A DNA stretch of 59,856 nt from an uncultured Ectothiorhodospiraceae bacterium (GTDB taxonomy: Bacteria > Pseudomonadota > Gammaproteobacteria > UBA9214), in NCBI GenBank assembly GCA_947259415.1, contig CAMYMI010000011.1:1-59856 (forward strand). Reading direction: 5' to 3'. Of this stretch, positions 18,482 through 27,332 are shown piece by piece. The notes beneath the pieces were generated by a model. That model worked only from the letters and a program-made list of their open reading frames with translations, was not told the origin of the DNA and searched no databases. The translations under genes and the position numbers were made by a program. How positions within the stretch are numbered: position 1 is the stretch's first letter; every line of letters starts with the position of its first letter.

Positions 18482-19900
18482 ATGCGCGAGGCGCTGACTC
18501 TTGCGATCGACCAGGGCACACATTCGACCCGTGCCGTCGCCTTTGATGCCCGGGGCCGGCAGGTGGCGATGAGCCGCAGAGCGGTCAGCCTAAATGCCCG
18601 CAGCCGCACACAGGTGGAGCAATCAGCAGAGGAGATCCTGGCATCCCTGCATGCCGTCCTCGACGAACTGCTTGAACACTCCGCGCTGGAGCACACCCGG
18701 ATTGCAGCAGCAGGCCTGGCCACGCAGCGCTCGAGCGTACTCGCCTGGGACCGGCTGACGGGACAGGCCCTGAGCCCGGTACTCAGCTGGCAGGACACAC
18801 GCTGTACACAGCGTCTCAAGGCCTATGAGGCGCACATCCCCGAGATCCGCCAGCGCACCGGCCTGCACCTGTCAGCCCACTACGGTGCAGGCAAGCTGCA
18901 GTGGCTGCTGGAACACGAACCGGCACTGAACGCGGTCCGTGACCGTGGCCACCTGGTCATGGGTCCACTGGCCAGTTACCTGCTGCACCATCTGCTCGAA
19001 GGCAACAAGGAACTGCTGGATCATGCCAACGCCTCACGCACCCTGTTGTGGAATCTCGGACAGCGCGACTGGGACGACTGGCTGCTCGAACTGTTCGGCA
19101 TACCCCGGGAACTGCTGCCTGACAGCCGGCCGATCTGCGCGGATTACGGCGTCACCACCACAGGCATGATCCCGGTGACGGCGGTCAACGGTGACCAGAC
19201 CGCGGCCCTGTATGCGCAGGGCAGGCCGAACCCAAGCACCATCCGCGTCAATATCGGCACCGGCGCCTTCGTACTCATGCCGGTCGACAACATCGGGCAT
19301 GCACATCCCAACCTGCTGGCCGGCATTTCACAAAGCAGCGCGGACAGCGCCGAGTACTACTTCGAGGGGACCGTGAACGGGGCAGGGGCGGCACTCGCCT
19401 GGGCGGAACGCCGCTTCGAGGTCAGCGATATCGAACCGGACCTCCCGGGCTGGCTGGCGGCGATCGAGGCACCCCCGGTGTTCCTCAACACCGTAGGCGG
19501 TCTCGGCGCACCCTGGTGGCGCCCGGGGCCGGAGCCGGCTTTCCTGGAGACACCGGAATCGACCGCGGCCGCCCTGGTCGCGGTGGTCGAGAGCATCGCC
19601 TTCCTGATCCAGGCCAATGTCGACATCCTGCGCCGGCTGAATCCGGCAGTCAGTGCCATCCAGGTCAGCGGCGGGCTGGCGAACCTCGACGACCTGTGTC
19701 AGCGACTCGCCGATCTGTCGGGTCTGCCGGTGCAGCGGCCGGTGCAGGTGGAAGCCACGGCGCGCGGTATTGCCTGGCAGGCTGCGGGCTGCCCGGATGA
19801 CTGGCCCCCGTCCGGTCCGGGTGAGACGTTTACGCCTGCTGGCAATCCGGCACTGCAACAACGCCAGGCGCGCTTCCTGGCTGCGCTAGACCGGGCCTGA
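18482..19900 (+). CDS. FGGY-family kinase, glycerol kinase-like
   Basis: 472-aa sugar or polyol kinase with the two-domain actin-like fold. The N-terminal phosphate loop is AIDQGTHSTRAV, SWQDTR lies near the substrate site, and MIPVTAVNGDQTAA, NIGTGAFV and the C-terminal VSGGLANLDDL (adenosine motif) are all present. The overall pattern is glycerol kinase-like, and the neighbours handle glycerol 3-phosphate, so glycerol is the likely substrate. It is divergent enough from GlpK that another polyol cannot be excluded. The ATG at 18482 lies two bases after the glpD stop; a TTG two codons upstream is an alternative. Last gene of the operon. Confidence 0.82.
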   Translation: MREALTLAIDQGTHSTRAVAFDARGRQVAMSRRAVSLNARSRTQVEQSAEEILASLHAVLDELLEHSALEHTRIAAAGLATQRSSVLAWDRLTGQALSPVLSWQDTRCTQRLKAYEAHIPEIRQRTGLHLSAHYGAGKLQWLLEHEPALNAVRDRGHLVMGPLASYLLHHLLEGNKELLDHANASRTLLWNLGQRDWDDWLLELFGIPRELLPDSRPICADYGVTTTGMIPVTAVNGDQTAALYAQGRPNPSTIRVNIGTGAFVLMPVDNIGHAHPNLLAGISQSSADSAEYYFEGTVNGAGAALAWAERRFEVSDIEPDLPGWLAAIEAPPVFLNTVGGLGAPWWRPGPEPAFLETPESTAAALVAVVESIAFLIQANVDILRRLNPAVSAIQVSGGLANLDDLCQRLADLSGLPVQRPVQVEATARGIAWQAAGCPDDWPPSGPGETFTPAGNPALQQRQARFLAALDRA

Positions 19901-20344
19901 GAACAGCCACAGAAAGCCCGCGTTGTAGAAGATGTGCAGGATAATCGGCGCACCGAGCCCCCGGGTGCGGTCCTTGAAGAAACCGAACACCAGCGAGGGG
20001 AAGAACACCAGGGCCGCCCACAGCGGCAGGTGATAGAGGAAATGCAGGCCGGTGAACACCACGCTGGTCAGCAGGTTGGCCACGCTGAGTGGCCCGAAGG
20101 TCCGCTGGCTGATGTGTTCGCGCACCCGCTCCTGGAGCAGCCCGCGAAACACGATCTCCTCCAGCACCGGGTAAATGAGCGCCGGCAACAGGAACTGCAG
20201 TGGTGCAGTCAGGGGCCAGCCCCATTGCGGCTGCGCCCGAAACAGCAGGTAGATGACCAGCCAGCACAGTGGCCCCGCGGCCAGCGCCAGCCAGAAGAGG
20301 GGATCCTGCCAGAGCCTGCGCGTCACCGTAGCGTCAGGAGCCAA
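19886..20344 (-). CDS. CPBP-family intramembrane glutamic endopeptidase
   Basis: About 152-aa membrane protease of the CAAX/bacteriocin-processing (CPBP) family with four or five helices. Catalytic motifs EEIVFRG, FTGLHFL and the C-terminal HIFYNAGFLW are in the right order. The substrate is unknown. The start is uncertain: no ATG after the upstream stop, so TTG at 20344 or GTG at 20326 must be used, neither with a good ribosome site, which suggests coupling to the SseB-domain gene just upstream. Its 3' end overlaps the kinase gene by 15 bases. Confidence 0.82.
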   Translation of the reverse strand: MAPDATVTRRLWQDPLFWLALAAGPLCWLVIYLLFRAQPQWGWPLTAPLQFLLPALIYPVLEEIVFRGLLQERVREHISQRTFGPLSVANLLTSVVFTGLHFLYHLPLWAALVFFPSLVFGFFKDRTRGLGAPIILHIFYNAGFLWLFSGPV

Positions 20345-20349
20345 AGGGA

Positions 20350-20751
20350 TCAGTTGTGTTTCAATTGCTGGACCATCTCCGGTTCCATGTCCATACCGAC
20401 CGGCCAGTTCGGATTGATCGAAATGCCGACATCGCTGCTGGTGCGTTCCAGCACCCACTTGAACTCGACCAGAAGACCACCCTCGAAACCGGGGTAATCC
20501 TGCAGAAAGGTCTTGGCACGATCCGGGCTGGTAAACAGGATGAGGATTTCAATGTCGTCTTCGGTCTTCAGCGTCAGGGGGATCGCCTTGTCGCTGCCGG
20601 TGAAGCCTTCGATACCGATCGAGTCCTTGACCGGCATGAAGACCTGGGTATCGAGCAGGTACTTCATGAACTCTTCACTCGAGAGCTGGCCCTCTTGGGC
20701 TGTCACGAGTTTCTGTTCAAGTTCATTACGTGCTTCAAAGGTCTCGTGCAT
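20350..20751 (-). CDS. SseB N-terminal domain protein
   Basis: 133 aa matching the SseB N-terminal domain: LEQKLVTAQEGQLSSEEFMKYLLDTQVFMP, then IPLTLKTEDDIEILILFTSPDRAKTFLQDYPGF, and the turn NPNWPVGMDM. Only this one domain is present. SseB in enterobacteria affects stress and serine sensitivity, but the biochemical role of the domain is unknown. Followed at once by the CPBP protease gene, so the two are probably translated together. Confidence 0.82.
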   Translation of the reverse strand: MHETFEARNELEQKLVTAQEGQLSSEEFMKYLLDTQVFMPVKDSIGIEGFTGSDKAIPLTLKTEDDIEILILFTSPDRAKTFLQDYPGFEGGLLVEFKWVLERTSSDVGISINPNWPVGMDMEPEMVQQLKHN

Positions 20752-20771
20752 AGCCGGCTTCCATAAAATGA

Positions 20772-20790
20772 AGCCCCGCAGAGCGGGGCT
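20772..20790 (-). terminator. Intrinsic terminator after the BI-1/YccA gene
   Basis: 8-bp stem AGCCCCGC/GCGGGGCT with a 3-nt loop. On the minus strand it is followed by TCATTTTAT. It separates the YccA gene from the SseB gene. Confidence 0.75.
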
Positions 20791-20815
20791 TGTCAGGTGT
20801 CAGTGATGGATGTGG

Positions 20816-21481
20816 TTATTCGCGTCCGAAGGCCCCCAGCAGGTGCAGCAGGCTGGTGAACAGATTGTAGATGGAGATATACAGGGTGACGGTTGCCATG
20901 ATGTAGTTGGTTTCTCCGCCGTGGACGATCTGGCTGGTCTGGTAGAGGATCAGGCCGGACATCAGCAGCACGAACATGGCCGAGACCGCCAGCGACAGGC
21001 CCGGCATGGCCAGGAACAGACTGGCGATACCTGCCAGGAAGGCCACCAGGATGCCCACCATCAGGAAACCGCCGATGAAGCTGAAGTCCTTGCGCGTGGT
21101 CAGGGCGTAGCCGGACAGGCCGAGGAAGATGACCCCGGTGCCGCCCATGGCGGTCATAACGATCTGGTCACCGCCCGGCAGCGACAGGTAGGCGCTGATG
21201 ATCGGTCCCAGTGTCAATCCCATGAAACCGGTCAGGGCAAAAATGAAGAGCAGGCCGAAGCCGCTGTTGCGCGTCTTGGTGACGGCAAACAGCAGGCCGA
21301 AGTAGCCCACCAGGGTAATGATCGGGTTAATAAACGGCATGTTGGTCACAACGGCGATACCCGCACACAACGCGCTGAACAGCAGCGTCATGGACAGCAG
21401 TGTGTAAGTGTTGCGGATGACCTTGTTGCTGGCCAGTACCGACTGTTCCGACCGTACTATGGTTTTCTCAAATGCACTCAT
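20816..21481 (-). CDS. Bax inhibitor-1 / YccA family membrane protein
   Basis: 221-aa inner-membrane protein with seven hydrophobic segments. Typical BI-1/YccA features: N-terminal NKVIRNTYTLLSMTLLFSA, the GLSGYALTTRKDFSF segment, and a C-terminal half with SQIVHGGETNYIMATVTLYISIYNLF, the conserved Asp/Glu-containing end. E. coli YccA modulates the FtsH protease; other members behave as pH-sensitive calcium leaks. Transcribed alone between tRNA-Ser and the SseB gene. Confidence 0.92.
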   Translation of the reverse strand: MSAFEKTIVRSEQSVLASNKVIRNTYTLLSMTLLFSALCAGIAVVTNMPFINPIITLVGYFGLLFAVTKTRNSGFGLLFIFALTGFMGLTLGPIISAYLSLPGGDQIVMTAMGGTGVIFLGLSGYALTTRKDFSFIGGFLMVGILVAFLAGIASLFLAMPGLSLAVSAMFVLLMSGLILYQTSQIVHGGETNYIMATVTLYISIYNLFTSLLHLLGAFGRE

Positions 21482-21673
21482 GCAGTGAAACCCCCGTTGA
21501 GATTAAACAGTTCCAAATGCTGAATATGACCCTCAGCCATTGGTTTGGTTCACTAAGGATAAACATACCAACGCAAAACAGCAACCCGTGGAATGTGTGG
21601 AATTTCATATGATTAGGCTGGAAATATCCGGCTCCGATCCGGTATGCTTGCAAATCGTGATTTGACCGCTTCG

Positions 21674-21761
21674 GGAGAGGTGGCTGAGTGGTCGAAAGCG
21701 GCGGTCTTGAAAACCGTTGACGGGTAACCGTCCGGGGGTTCGAATCCCTCCCTCTCCGCCA
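21674..21761 (+). tRNA. tRNA-Ser (anticodon UGA)
   Basis: 88-nt class II tRNA with encoded CCA. The acceptor stem is GGAGAGG/CCTCTCC. The anticodon loop CTTGAAA gives UGA, and a long variable arm (TTGACGGGTAACCGTC) and T-arm GGGGGTTCGAATCCC follow. Reads UCA-family serine codons. The 3' end is duplicated downstream (see the repeat at 21747-21973). Confidence 0.96.
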
Positions 21762-21973
21762 AATAAAGCAGGTCCCATCCGGGGCCTGGTTTATTTGTGG
21801 TGTGGGGAAGAGGCCTTGGAGAGAAGTCCTCGGTTCGAGCCGAGTACGGTAGAGCTTGAAATAAACGCAAGGGAGGGAGAATCCCAATGCACATGGATGT
21901 GCAGGTGCCGCGGAGCACAGGGAAGTGCGTGAGCGGCCTCCCTCTCCGCCAAATAAAGCAGGTCCCATCCGGG
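21747..21973. repeat. 37-bp direct repeat of the tRNA-Ser 3' end (att-like)
   Basis: Bases 21747-21783 and 21937-21973 are identical over 37 positions, beginning CCTCCCTCTCCGCCAAATAA. The first copy spans the tRNA-Ser 3' end and CCA plus 22 bases. The 153 bases between hold no gene. This is the geometry of attL/attR left by tRNA-targeting integration, or a decayed tandem tRNA duplication. Confidence 0.75.
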
Positions 21974-21988
21974 ACGATTGTAGGTTTT

Positions 21989-22921
21989 CTAGTTGTTCAG
22001 ATACTTGCCTGGATTCACGTGTTTTCCATTGTGCATGACTTCGATGTGTACATGCGGGCCGGTTGAGCGTCCGGTGGAGCCCATCAATGCGATCGCCTCG
22101 CCCTTTCTGACCATATTACCGGCTTCGACTAGTTGTTGCTTGTTGTGCCCATAGCGCGTGACATAACCATTGCCGTGGTTAATTTCCACCAACTTGCCAT
22201 AGCCTGCGCGCTCTCCGGACCAGGTCACGATGCCGTCAGCGACGGCCAGGATGCTGGAGCCTTCCTTGCTGGCAATATCGATCCCCTTATGATCTTCCTG
22301 CTTGCCGGTAAACGGATCGATGCGCTTGCCGTATTTCGATGACAGCAAGCCGTGTTCAACGGCATGGCCAGACGGGATGATGCGCTCGTGCAGGTTCCGG
22401 TTCATGATTAACCGCTCCAGTGCCACCAACTTGATTTGACGATCTTTTGCAGTCGTATCCAGTTCTTCGAGCATGGCCAGGAAGTCCGGTACCGTAATGG
22501 TAGAGAGGCTAGCCGAATTGTGCGGTCCACCCACGGGCGGCGGCATGTTGAAATCGAATTCAGCCACATCGAGATCGGACTGCTGCACCAGACGCTCGCC
22601 GAGGGTATCCAGACGCAGCATTTGTGCCTGCATCCGGCCGAGACGCAGGGTCAGGGCATTCAGGTTGTCTTCGGCAGCTTTGTGAACCCGGGCAATTTCC
22701 GATTGCTGCTGCAATAACAGTGTCCTGAGTTCGGCAACCTCGGATAACTGCTGACGGGCTTCTGTGTAGACCCCGGCGCGAAAGCCGCTGAAAAGAATGC
22801 TGCCACCGATCATGATGATACCGACCAGGAACAGCAGACCGGTGTGCCGCGGATTGAACGCCACACTGCGGATTCGGCCGTAGCGATTGGCAAGTAACAG
22901 GGTGTTCGGCATAGGCTTCAT
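21989..22921 (-). CDS. M23-family peptidoglycan endopeptidase, membrane-anchored
   Basis: 310 aa. A single N-terminal membrane helix (about residues 30-50, [16 protein letters not shown]) is followed by a coiled coil (residues 55-110) and a C-terminal LytM/M23 domain. The zinc ligands are HKGID (HxxxD) and HVHIE, with the GMG-like turn GYVTRYGHN. It is likely a periplasmic DD-endopeptidase or an amidase activator acting in cell-wall remodelling. I chose the ATG at 22921 because GGGGGAGG lies at the right distance; an earlier ATG ten codons upstream overlaps that site. Confidence 0.88.
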   Translation of the reverse strand: MKPMPNTLLLANRYGRIRSVAFNPRHTGLLFLVGIIMIGGSILFSGFRAGVYTEARQQLSEVAELRTLLLQQQSEIARVHKAAEDNLNALTLRLGRMQAQMLRLDTLGERLVQQSDLDVAEFDFNMPPPVGGPHNSASLSTITVPDFLAMLEELDTTAKDRQIKLVALERLIMNRNLHERIIPSGHAVEHGLLSSKYGKRIDPFTGKQEDHKGIDIASKEGSSILAVADGIVTWSGERAGYGKLVEINHGNGYVTRYGHNKQQLVEAGNMVRKGEAIALMGSTGRSTGPHVHIEVMHNGKHVNPGKYLNN

Positions 22922-23384
22922 GATGACTGCCTCCCCCGGATAGCTGGTCACGCCGGCACCAGTTCCGGTTCGTTATTGTTGGTTTGCCTGTGAGGATAAC
23001 AGGTAACCCGGTTGTATTTGAGCTCAGGGTAGCTGTAGATGCAGGCAGGGTAAATTGTACGGAAGTACAGGTAGGGTATTTACATATAAATAACAATTAG
23101 ATAAATATTATTTCTAATGTGGATGTTTAGATTAGACCGCATTCAGCGGTGTCGGCTGACCCGCCGCCGGTCTCGGTTCAGCCAGTTCCCGGCCCTTAAC
23201 AAATGCCAGCAAACGGGTGGTTCATACACCTTATGGACGGTCGAGTAATTATAGCGGCCGGGAATGGCTGCCCCGTCTATGACGTTTGACAACGAGTTTT
23301 TTCGACTATCCCCATGTGATTCTCTACCACATTAAAGCAAACAAGGTAATCGGCCGATATATGTACCACAAAGAGACGAGGCTG

Positions 23385-23471
23385 ATGAGAATCCTAAATC
23401 TATCTATTCTGGTTACTTCGATTGCCGCATTCTACCTGGCATATTTACTGTTTAACGCACCCATCATGTAA
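23385..23471 (+). CDS. Possible 28-aa membrane peptide
   Basis: Short frame consisting of nearly one transmembrane helix (LSILVTSIAAFYLAYLLF) with a basic start. A GACGAGG ribosome-like site lies five bases upstream of the ATG. No family resemblance. Confidence 0.35.
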   Translation: MRILNLSILVTSIAAFYLAYLLFNAPIM

Positions 23472-23646
23472 GAAATATCTATATTGCATAGATAATTCTC
23501 CTGGACTTCCGGGTACGGCCAAGCTCAAACATTCAGAACCAGTTTAAAGACGCGACCCGAGGGCTGCCGGTAATTAACATCAGAACAACTGCGCTACTCA
23601 AGTGCGATTGTTAAATGATGGGCGCTATCCCGGATTTTTCTGGCAC

Positions 23647-23808
23647 CTAGCTGGCATCCTTGCGTATTACCAAAACAAGTATGGCTGTACATACAAGCAA
23701 ACAGCCGGAAGCGGTGCCGATCGAATTTTCCATGTTATAGATGGTCAATAAACCCACAGTTGCGTATATGCCAGGCAATATCTTGTATAACCACTCGGGT
23801 AGCCACAT
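23647..23808 (-). CDS. Small two-helix membrane protein
   Basis: 53-aa frame starting MWLPEWLYKILPGIYATVGL, with a second helix CLLVCTAILVLVI and a charged end RKDAS. The P/W-rich start and paired helices look like a real small membrane protein. The ribosome site is modest (AAGTGGGA). The open frame extends upstream to 24024 but that part is AT-rich and does not look coding. Confidence 0.45.
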   Translation of the reverse strand: MWLPEWLYKILPGIYATVGLLTIYNMENSIGTASGCLLVCTAILVLVIRKDAS

Positions 23809-24099
23809 GATGAAATTCCCACTTATTGTTTTTAGATAATTATTGTCGTTGTTACTGCTAACAGTTATAAAAATAAAGAAAAGCACAGTTACTGTACATT
23901 GTCCTTTGGTACTAGTACGAGCAACAGGAATCAGTCTTTTCATCGATGGAAGAGAGAATTCCAATATCATTGACCTCATTATAATTTTCCACAAAAGTAT
24001 CAGACGGAAAGGCGCATTGGACATTCCATAAATGGGATGGAAACGGTGACAGGCGAAACGGTATGGCCCTGACCTGCATTATTACTTATTGTTATCCTT

Positions 24100-25557
24100 A
24101 TGACAGTCACGCAGCGCAGCAAAAGCCCCCGGGCCCTGGTCATTATCGGCTTCCTCGTAGTCACTGTCGTTGTTGTTTACTTCTTACGAGAGTCCCCGCC
24201 CGGCACAACTGAACTGCCGCCATTGCCGGCCATCGGCATAGACGAGTTTGCCGCTCCGATCCAGAAACAGATCAGGACCGCTTACCAGGCTGTAAAACAG
24301 GCCCCGGAAGATGCCGACCTGAACCGGAAACTGGGCATGGTCCTGCACGCCTATAAACTCGATGCTGCCGCCATCGACAGTTACCAGCGCACCAGGCTGC
24401 TGGACCCGGGATCGTATGAGGCGGCTTATTACCTCGGCATTGCCCAACTCCAGTCGGGCAACGACAGCGCGGCCACAGAGCATCTCCGTAGCGCCCTGGC
24501 CCTGAACCCCGACTACCAGCCCGCACGCCTCAGGCTGGCCGATCTGCACCTGAAGAACGATCAGCCCGAGGAGGCCGGTAGACTCTATACGGCCTTGCTG
24601 GACTCACCCGCGGATGCCGCACGCGCCCATTATGGCCTCGGCCAGATTGCATCCCGTAGCGGCGACACGGCAACAGCCATCATCCACTACCAGGAGGCGC
24701 TGCAATTATTTGAACCCTTCGGCCCGGTCCACTACGCCCTGGCGCTGGCTTACCGGAACCAGGGGGATACGCAGGCAGCCGGGGAACACATGGAACGCTA
24801 TCGGCAATACCAGAAAAACGGTCCACCCTACAACGATCCACTGCTGGAGGCACTCGATGAACTTGATATCAGTGCCAGGGCGGCCATTCGCCGTGCCCGG
24901 CAGCTGTTCGAGTCCGGCCGCTATCCTGAGGCTGCACAGCTACTGGAAGAGGCCGTCACGGTCGATCCGCAATCGGTCGAGGCGCACATGAAACTGGTCC
25001 GCCTGTACCGCCTGCTGGGCGACTTCGAACAACAGCAACAGCACTACCGCGCGGTTGTGGAACTGGATCCCGACCTGTCTGCGGCGCACCTGTTGTATGG
25101 CCGCTCCCTGGGTGACGCCGGCCGCTTCCAGGAAGCGGTCGATGCCTTCCACAAGGTACTCGCATCCGAACCCGGTAATGTCCAGGCCAGCACCTACCTG
25201 GCCCAGGCCTACGAGGAACTGGGCCGCACTGATGAAGCCCTGCGGCACTACCGGGTTGCCGTGAAGGGGGAACCGGGCAACCGTTTCGTGAATTACCTGC
25301 TGGGCCGCCGTCTGCTGACAGACGGGCAAACGGCAGAGGCGGCAGGACACCTCGACAAGGCGACATTGCCGGAGGATGACCAAACGGTCTTCTATCTCTA
25401 CCACACCGCAATCGCGCTGGACGCGGCGGGCAAGCGGGAGCAGGCACGACCCTACCTGCAGCGCGCCCGCGAGGTGGCCGTGGCCGGTGGCCACCAGCAA
25501 CTGCTCGGTGACATCATCAGGACATCGACACAATGGAAAGGACCCGACCCGCAATGA
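24100..25557 (+). CDS. Membrane-anchored TPR protein (cluster 1)
   Basis: 485 aa: one N-terminal helix (residues 13-30, VIIGFLVVTVVVVYFL), a short Pro-rich linker, then about ten tetratricopeptide repeats to the C-terminus (for example residues 98-132 AAYYLGIAQLQSGNDSAATEH). It is a protein-interaction scaffold, probably facing the periplasm. It is coupled to the following CRTAC1 gene by a 4-base overlap. The same pairing of TPR and CRTAC1 proteins recurs near 44-47 kb. No enzymatic motif. The specific partner is unknown; the coupled gene is the obvious candidate. Confidence 0.85.
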   Translation: MTVTQRSKSPRALVIIGFLVVTVVVVYFLRESPPGTTELPPLPAIGIDEFAAPIQKQIRTAYQAVKQAPEDADLNRKLGMVLHAYKLDAAAIDSYQRTRLLDPGSYEAAYYLGIAQLQSGNDSAATEHLRSALALNPDYQPARLRLADLHLKNDQPEEAGRLYTALLDSPADAARAHYGLGQIASRSGDTATAIIHYQEALQLFEPFGPVHYALALAYRNQGDTQAAGEHMERYRQYQKNGPPYNDPLLEALDELDISARAAIRRARQLFESGRYPEAAQLLEEAVTVDPQSVEAHMKLVRLYRLLGDFEQQQQHYRAVVELDPDLSAAHLLYGRSLGDAGRFQEAVDAFHKVLASEPGNVQASTYLAQAYEELGRTDEALRHYRVAVKGEPGNRFVNYLLGRRLLTDGQTAEAAGHLDKATLPEDDQTVFYLYHTAIALDAAGKREQARPYLQRAREVAVAGGHQQLLGDIIRTSTQWKGPDPQ

Positions 25558-27332
25558 CGCAATCCATTAACCGCTATGCCATTGGTGTCGGACTGCAGGC
25601 ACTAGCCGTGTTCACACTGTCCGCCTGCGATGCAACTGACCGAGCCGGGACCGGAGCCAGGGATCATATTGCGGACAACACACTGTTCCGGGAAGTCGCC
25701 GTTGAGACCGGCCTGGACTTCCGGCACTTCAACGGCGCCAGCGGGGCCTTCTACCAGCCCGAGGTGTTCGGTCCGGGGGTGGCCCTGCTGGACTACGACA
25801 ACGACGGCGACCTCGACATCTACCTGCTGCAGGGCAGCCTGCTGGATCCGGACACGTCTACGGAAGCACTGCGGTTTGCGCCGCCCGTGGATCACTGGCC
25901 AGGTGATCGCCTGTTTCGCAACGAGCTCAACCGCAGCGGACAACTGCAATTCACCGATGTCACCGAGCAGGCGAACCTGGGGCACACCGGTTACGGGCAG
26001 GGGGCGGCAACCGGCGATTACGACAATGACGGCGATGTTGATCTCTACGTCACCAACTTCGGGTCCAATGTCCTGTACCGCAACAACGGCGACGGCAGCT
26101 TTACCGACGTGACCCGGCAGGCTGGCGTCGACGATCCGCGCTGGAGTACCAGCGCCGCGTTCACCGACTATGACCTGGACGGTGACCTGGACCTGTTTGT
26201 CGCCAACTATGTGCAGTTCACCGTGACGGGGAACAAACGCTGTGCGGGCTCCGACGGGCAGGTCGATTACTGCGGTCCGGAGGCCTATGACGCCGTGCCG
26301 GACCGCCTGTTCCGCAACGAGGGTGACGGGACCTTCAGCGATGTGGGCTCGGGTGCCGGCCTGGGCACGGCCTACGGCCCGGGACTGGGCGTAACCTGTG
26401 CGGACTTCGATGCTGACGGCCGCCAGGACATCTATGTCGCCAATGACGGTGCCGAGAACCAGCTGTGGATGAACCGGGGTGCCGGGGGTTTCGAGAACAC
26501 CGCCCTGATGTCGGGGACGGCGATCAATGCCTACGGCAAGGCCGAGGCCAGCATGGGCGTCACAGCAGGGGACTTCGACAATGACGGGGACGAGGACCTG
26601 TTCATGACCCACCTGGACCGGGAGAGCAATACCCTGTATCTCAATGACGGCAGCGCCAATTTCCATGACGCCACCGACCGGTTCAGGCTGGGTCGGGTCA
26701 GCCTGCCCTACACGGGTTTCGGTTCGGAGTGGTTCGATTATGACAATGACGGTGACCTCGACCTGTTCGTGGCCAACGGCGCGGTCAAGATCGAGGAAGA
26801 CCAGCGCGGCGAAGCGTACCCCTACAAGGAGAAGAATCAGCTGATCCGCAACGACGGACCGGACGGCTTCACCGATGTCAGTACCGCGGCCGGTCCGGCA
26901 CTGGCGTTACATGAAGTCAGCCGCGGCGCCGCCTTCGGCGATATCGACAACGACGGGGATGTCGACATCGTGGTGGCGAACAACAACGGACCAGTCCGGC
27001 TGCTGCGCAACGAGGCAACGGACACGAACCACTGGCTGACGGTAAAACTGCAGGGCAGCCGTACCAATCGCGACGGGCTGGGTGCACGGGTGGGACTGTT
27101 GCGCAAGGAGGGTGAAACCGTCTGGCGCCGGGTTCACACCGATGGCAGCTACGTCAGTGCCAATGACCCGCGCGTGCATTTCGGTCTGGGTGATGACACC
27201 GAAGTGGAAGGGGTCCTGGTGACCTGGCCCGGCGGGAACAGCGAAGTGTGGCGCGACATTGTGATCGACACCCTGCAGGTCCTGCAGCAGGGCAGCGGCA
27301 AGCCCTGGAAAACGGCAACTGAGTCTTCCTGA
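25554..27332 (+). CDS. CRTAC1-like lipoprotein with FG-GAP/VCBS repeats and ASPIC/UnbV domain (cluster 1)
   Basis: 592 aa. The lipobox LSAC sits about 26 residues from the ATG at 25554, which overlaps the TPR stop. There follow at least eight FG-GAP/VCBS blades with calcium-binding loops of the type DYDNDGDLD, forming a beta-propeller, and a C-terminal ASPIC/UnbV domain (NHWLTVKLQGSRTNRDGLGA to VTWPGG). Secreted and lipid-anchored. The family is common in Bacteroidota, Planctomycetes and some proteobacteria and has no settled function. It converges with the next gene with no base between the two stop codons. Confidence 0.9.
   Translation: MTQSINRYAIGVGLQALAVFTLSACDATDRAGTGARDHIADNTLFREVAVETGLDFRHFNGASGAFYQPEVFGPGVALLDYDNDGDLDIYLLQGSLLDPDTSTEALRFAPPVDHWPGDRLFRNELNRSGQLQFTDVTEQANLGHTGYGQGAATGDYDNDGDVDLYVTNFGSNVLYRNNGDGSFTDVTRQAGVDDPRWSTSAAFTDYDLDGDLDLFVANYVQFTVTGNKRCAGSDGQVDYCGPEAYDAVPDRLFRNEGDGTFSDVGSGAGLGTAYGPGLGVTCADFDADGRQDIYVANDGAENQLWMNRGAGGFENTALMSGTAINAYGKAEASMGVTAGDFDNDGDEDLFMTHLDRESNTLYLNDGSANFHDATDRFRLGRVSLPYTGFGSEWFDYDNDGDLDLFVANGAVKIEEDQRGEAYPYKEKNQLIRNDGPDGFTDVSTAAGPALALHEVSRGAAFGDIDNDGDVDIVVANNNGPVRLLRNEATDTNHWLTVKLQGSRTNRDGLGARVGLLRKEGETVWRRVHTDGSYVSANDPRVHFGLGDDTEVEGVLVTWPGGNSEVWRDIVIDTLQVLQQGSGKPWKTATESS

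Larger units (their letters stand above)
22922..24099. other. Long AT-rich spacer with two possible small membrane genes
   Basis: 1.2 kb without a large gene and less GC-rich than its surroundings. Two short candidate genes are listed separately (23385-23471 and 23647-23808). Other open frames show no coding character. Such a composition break between operons may mark old insertion or deletion. Confidence 0.45.
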
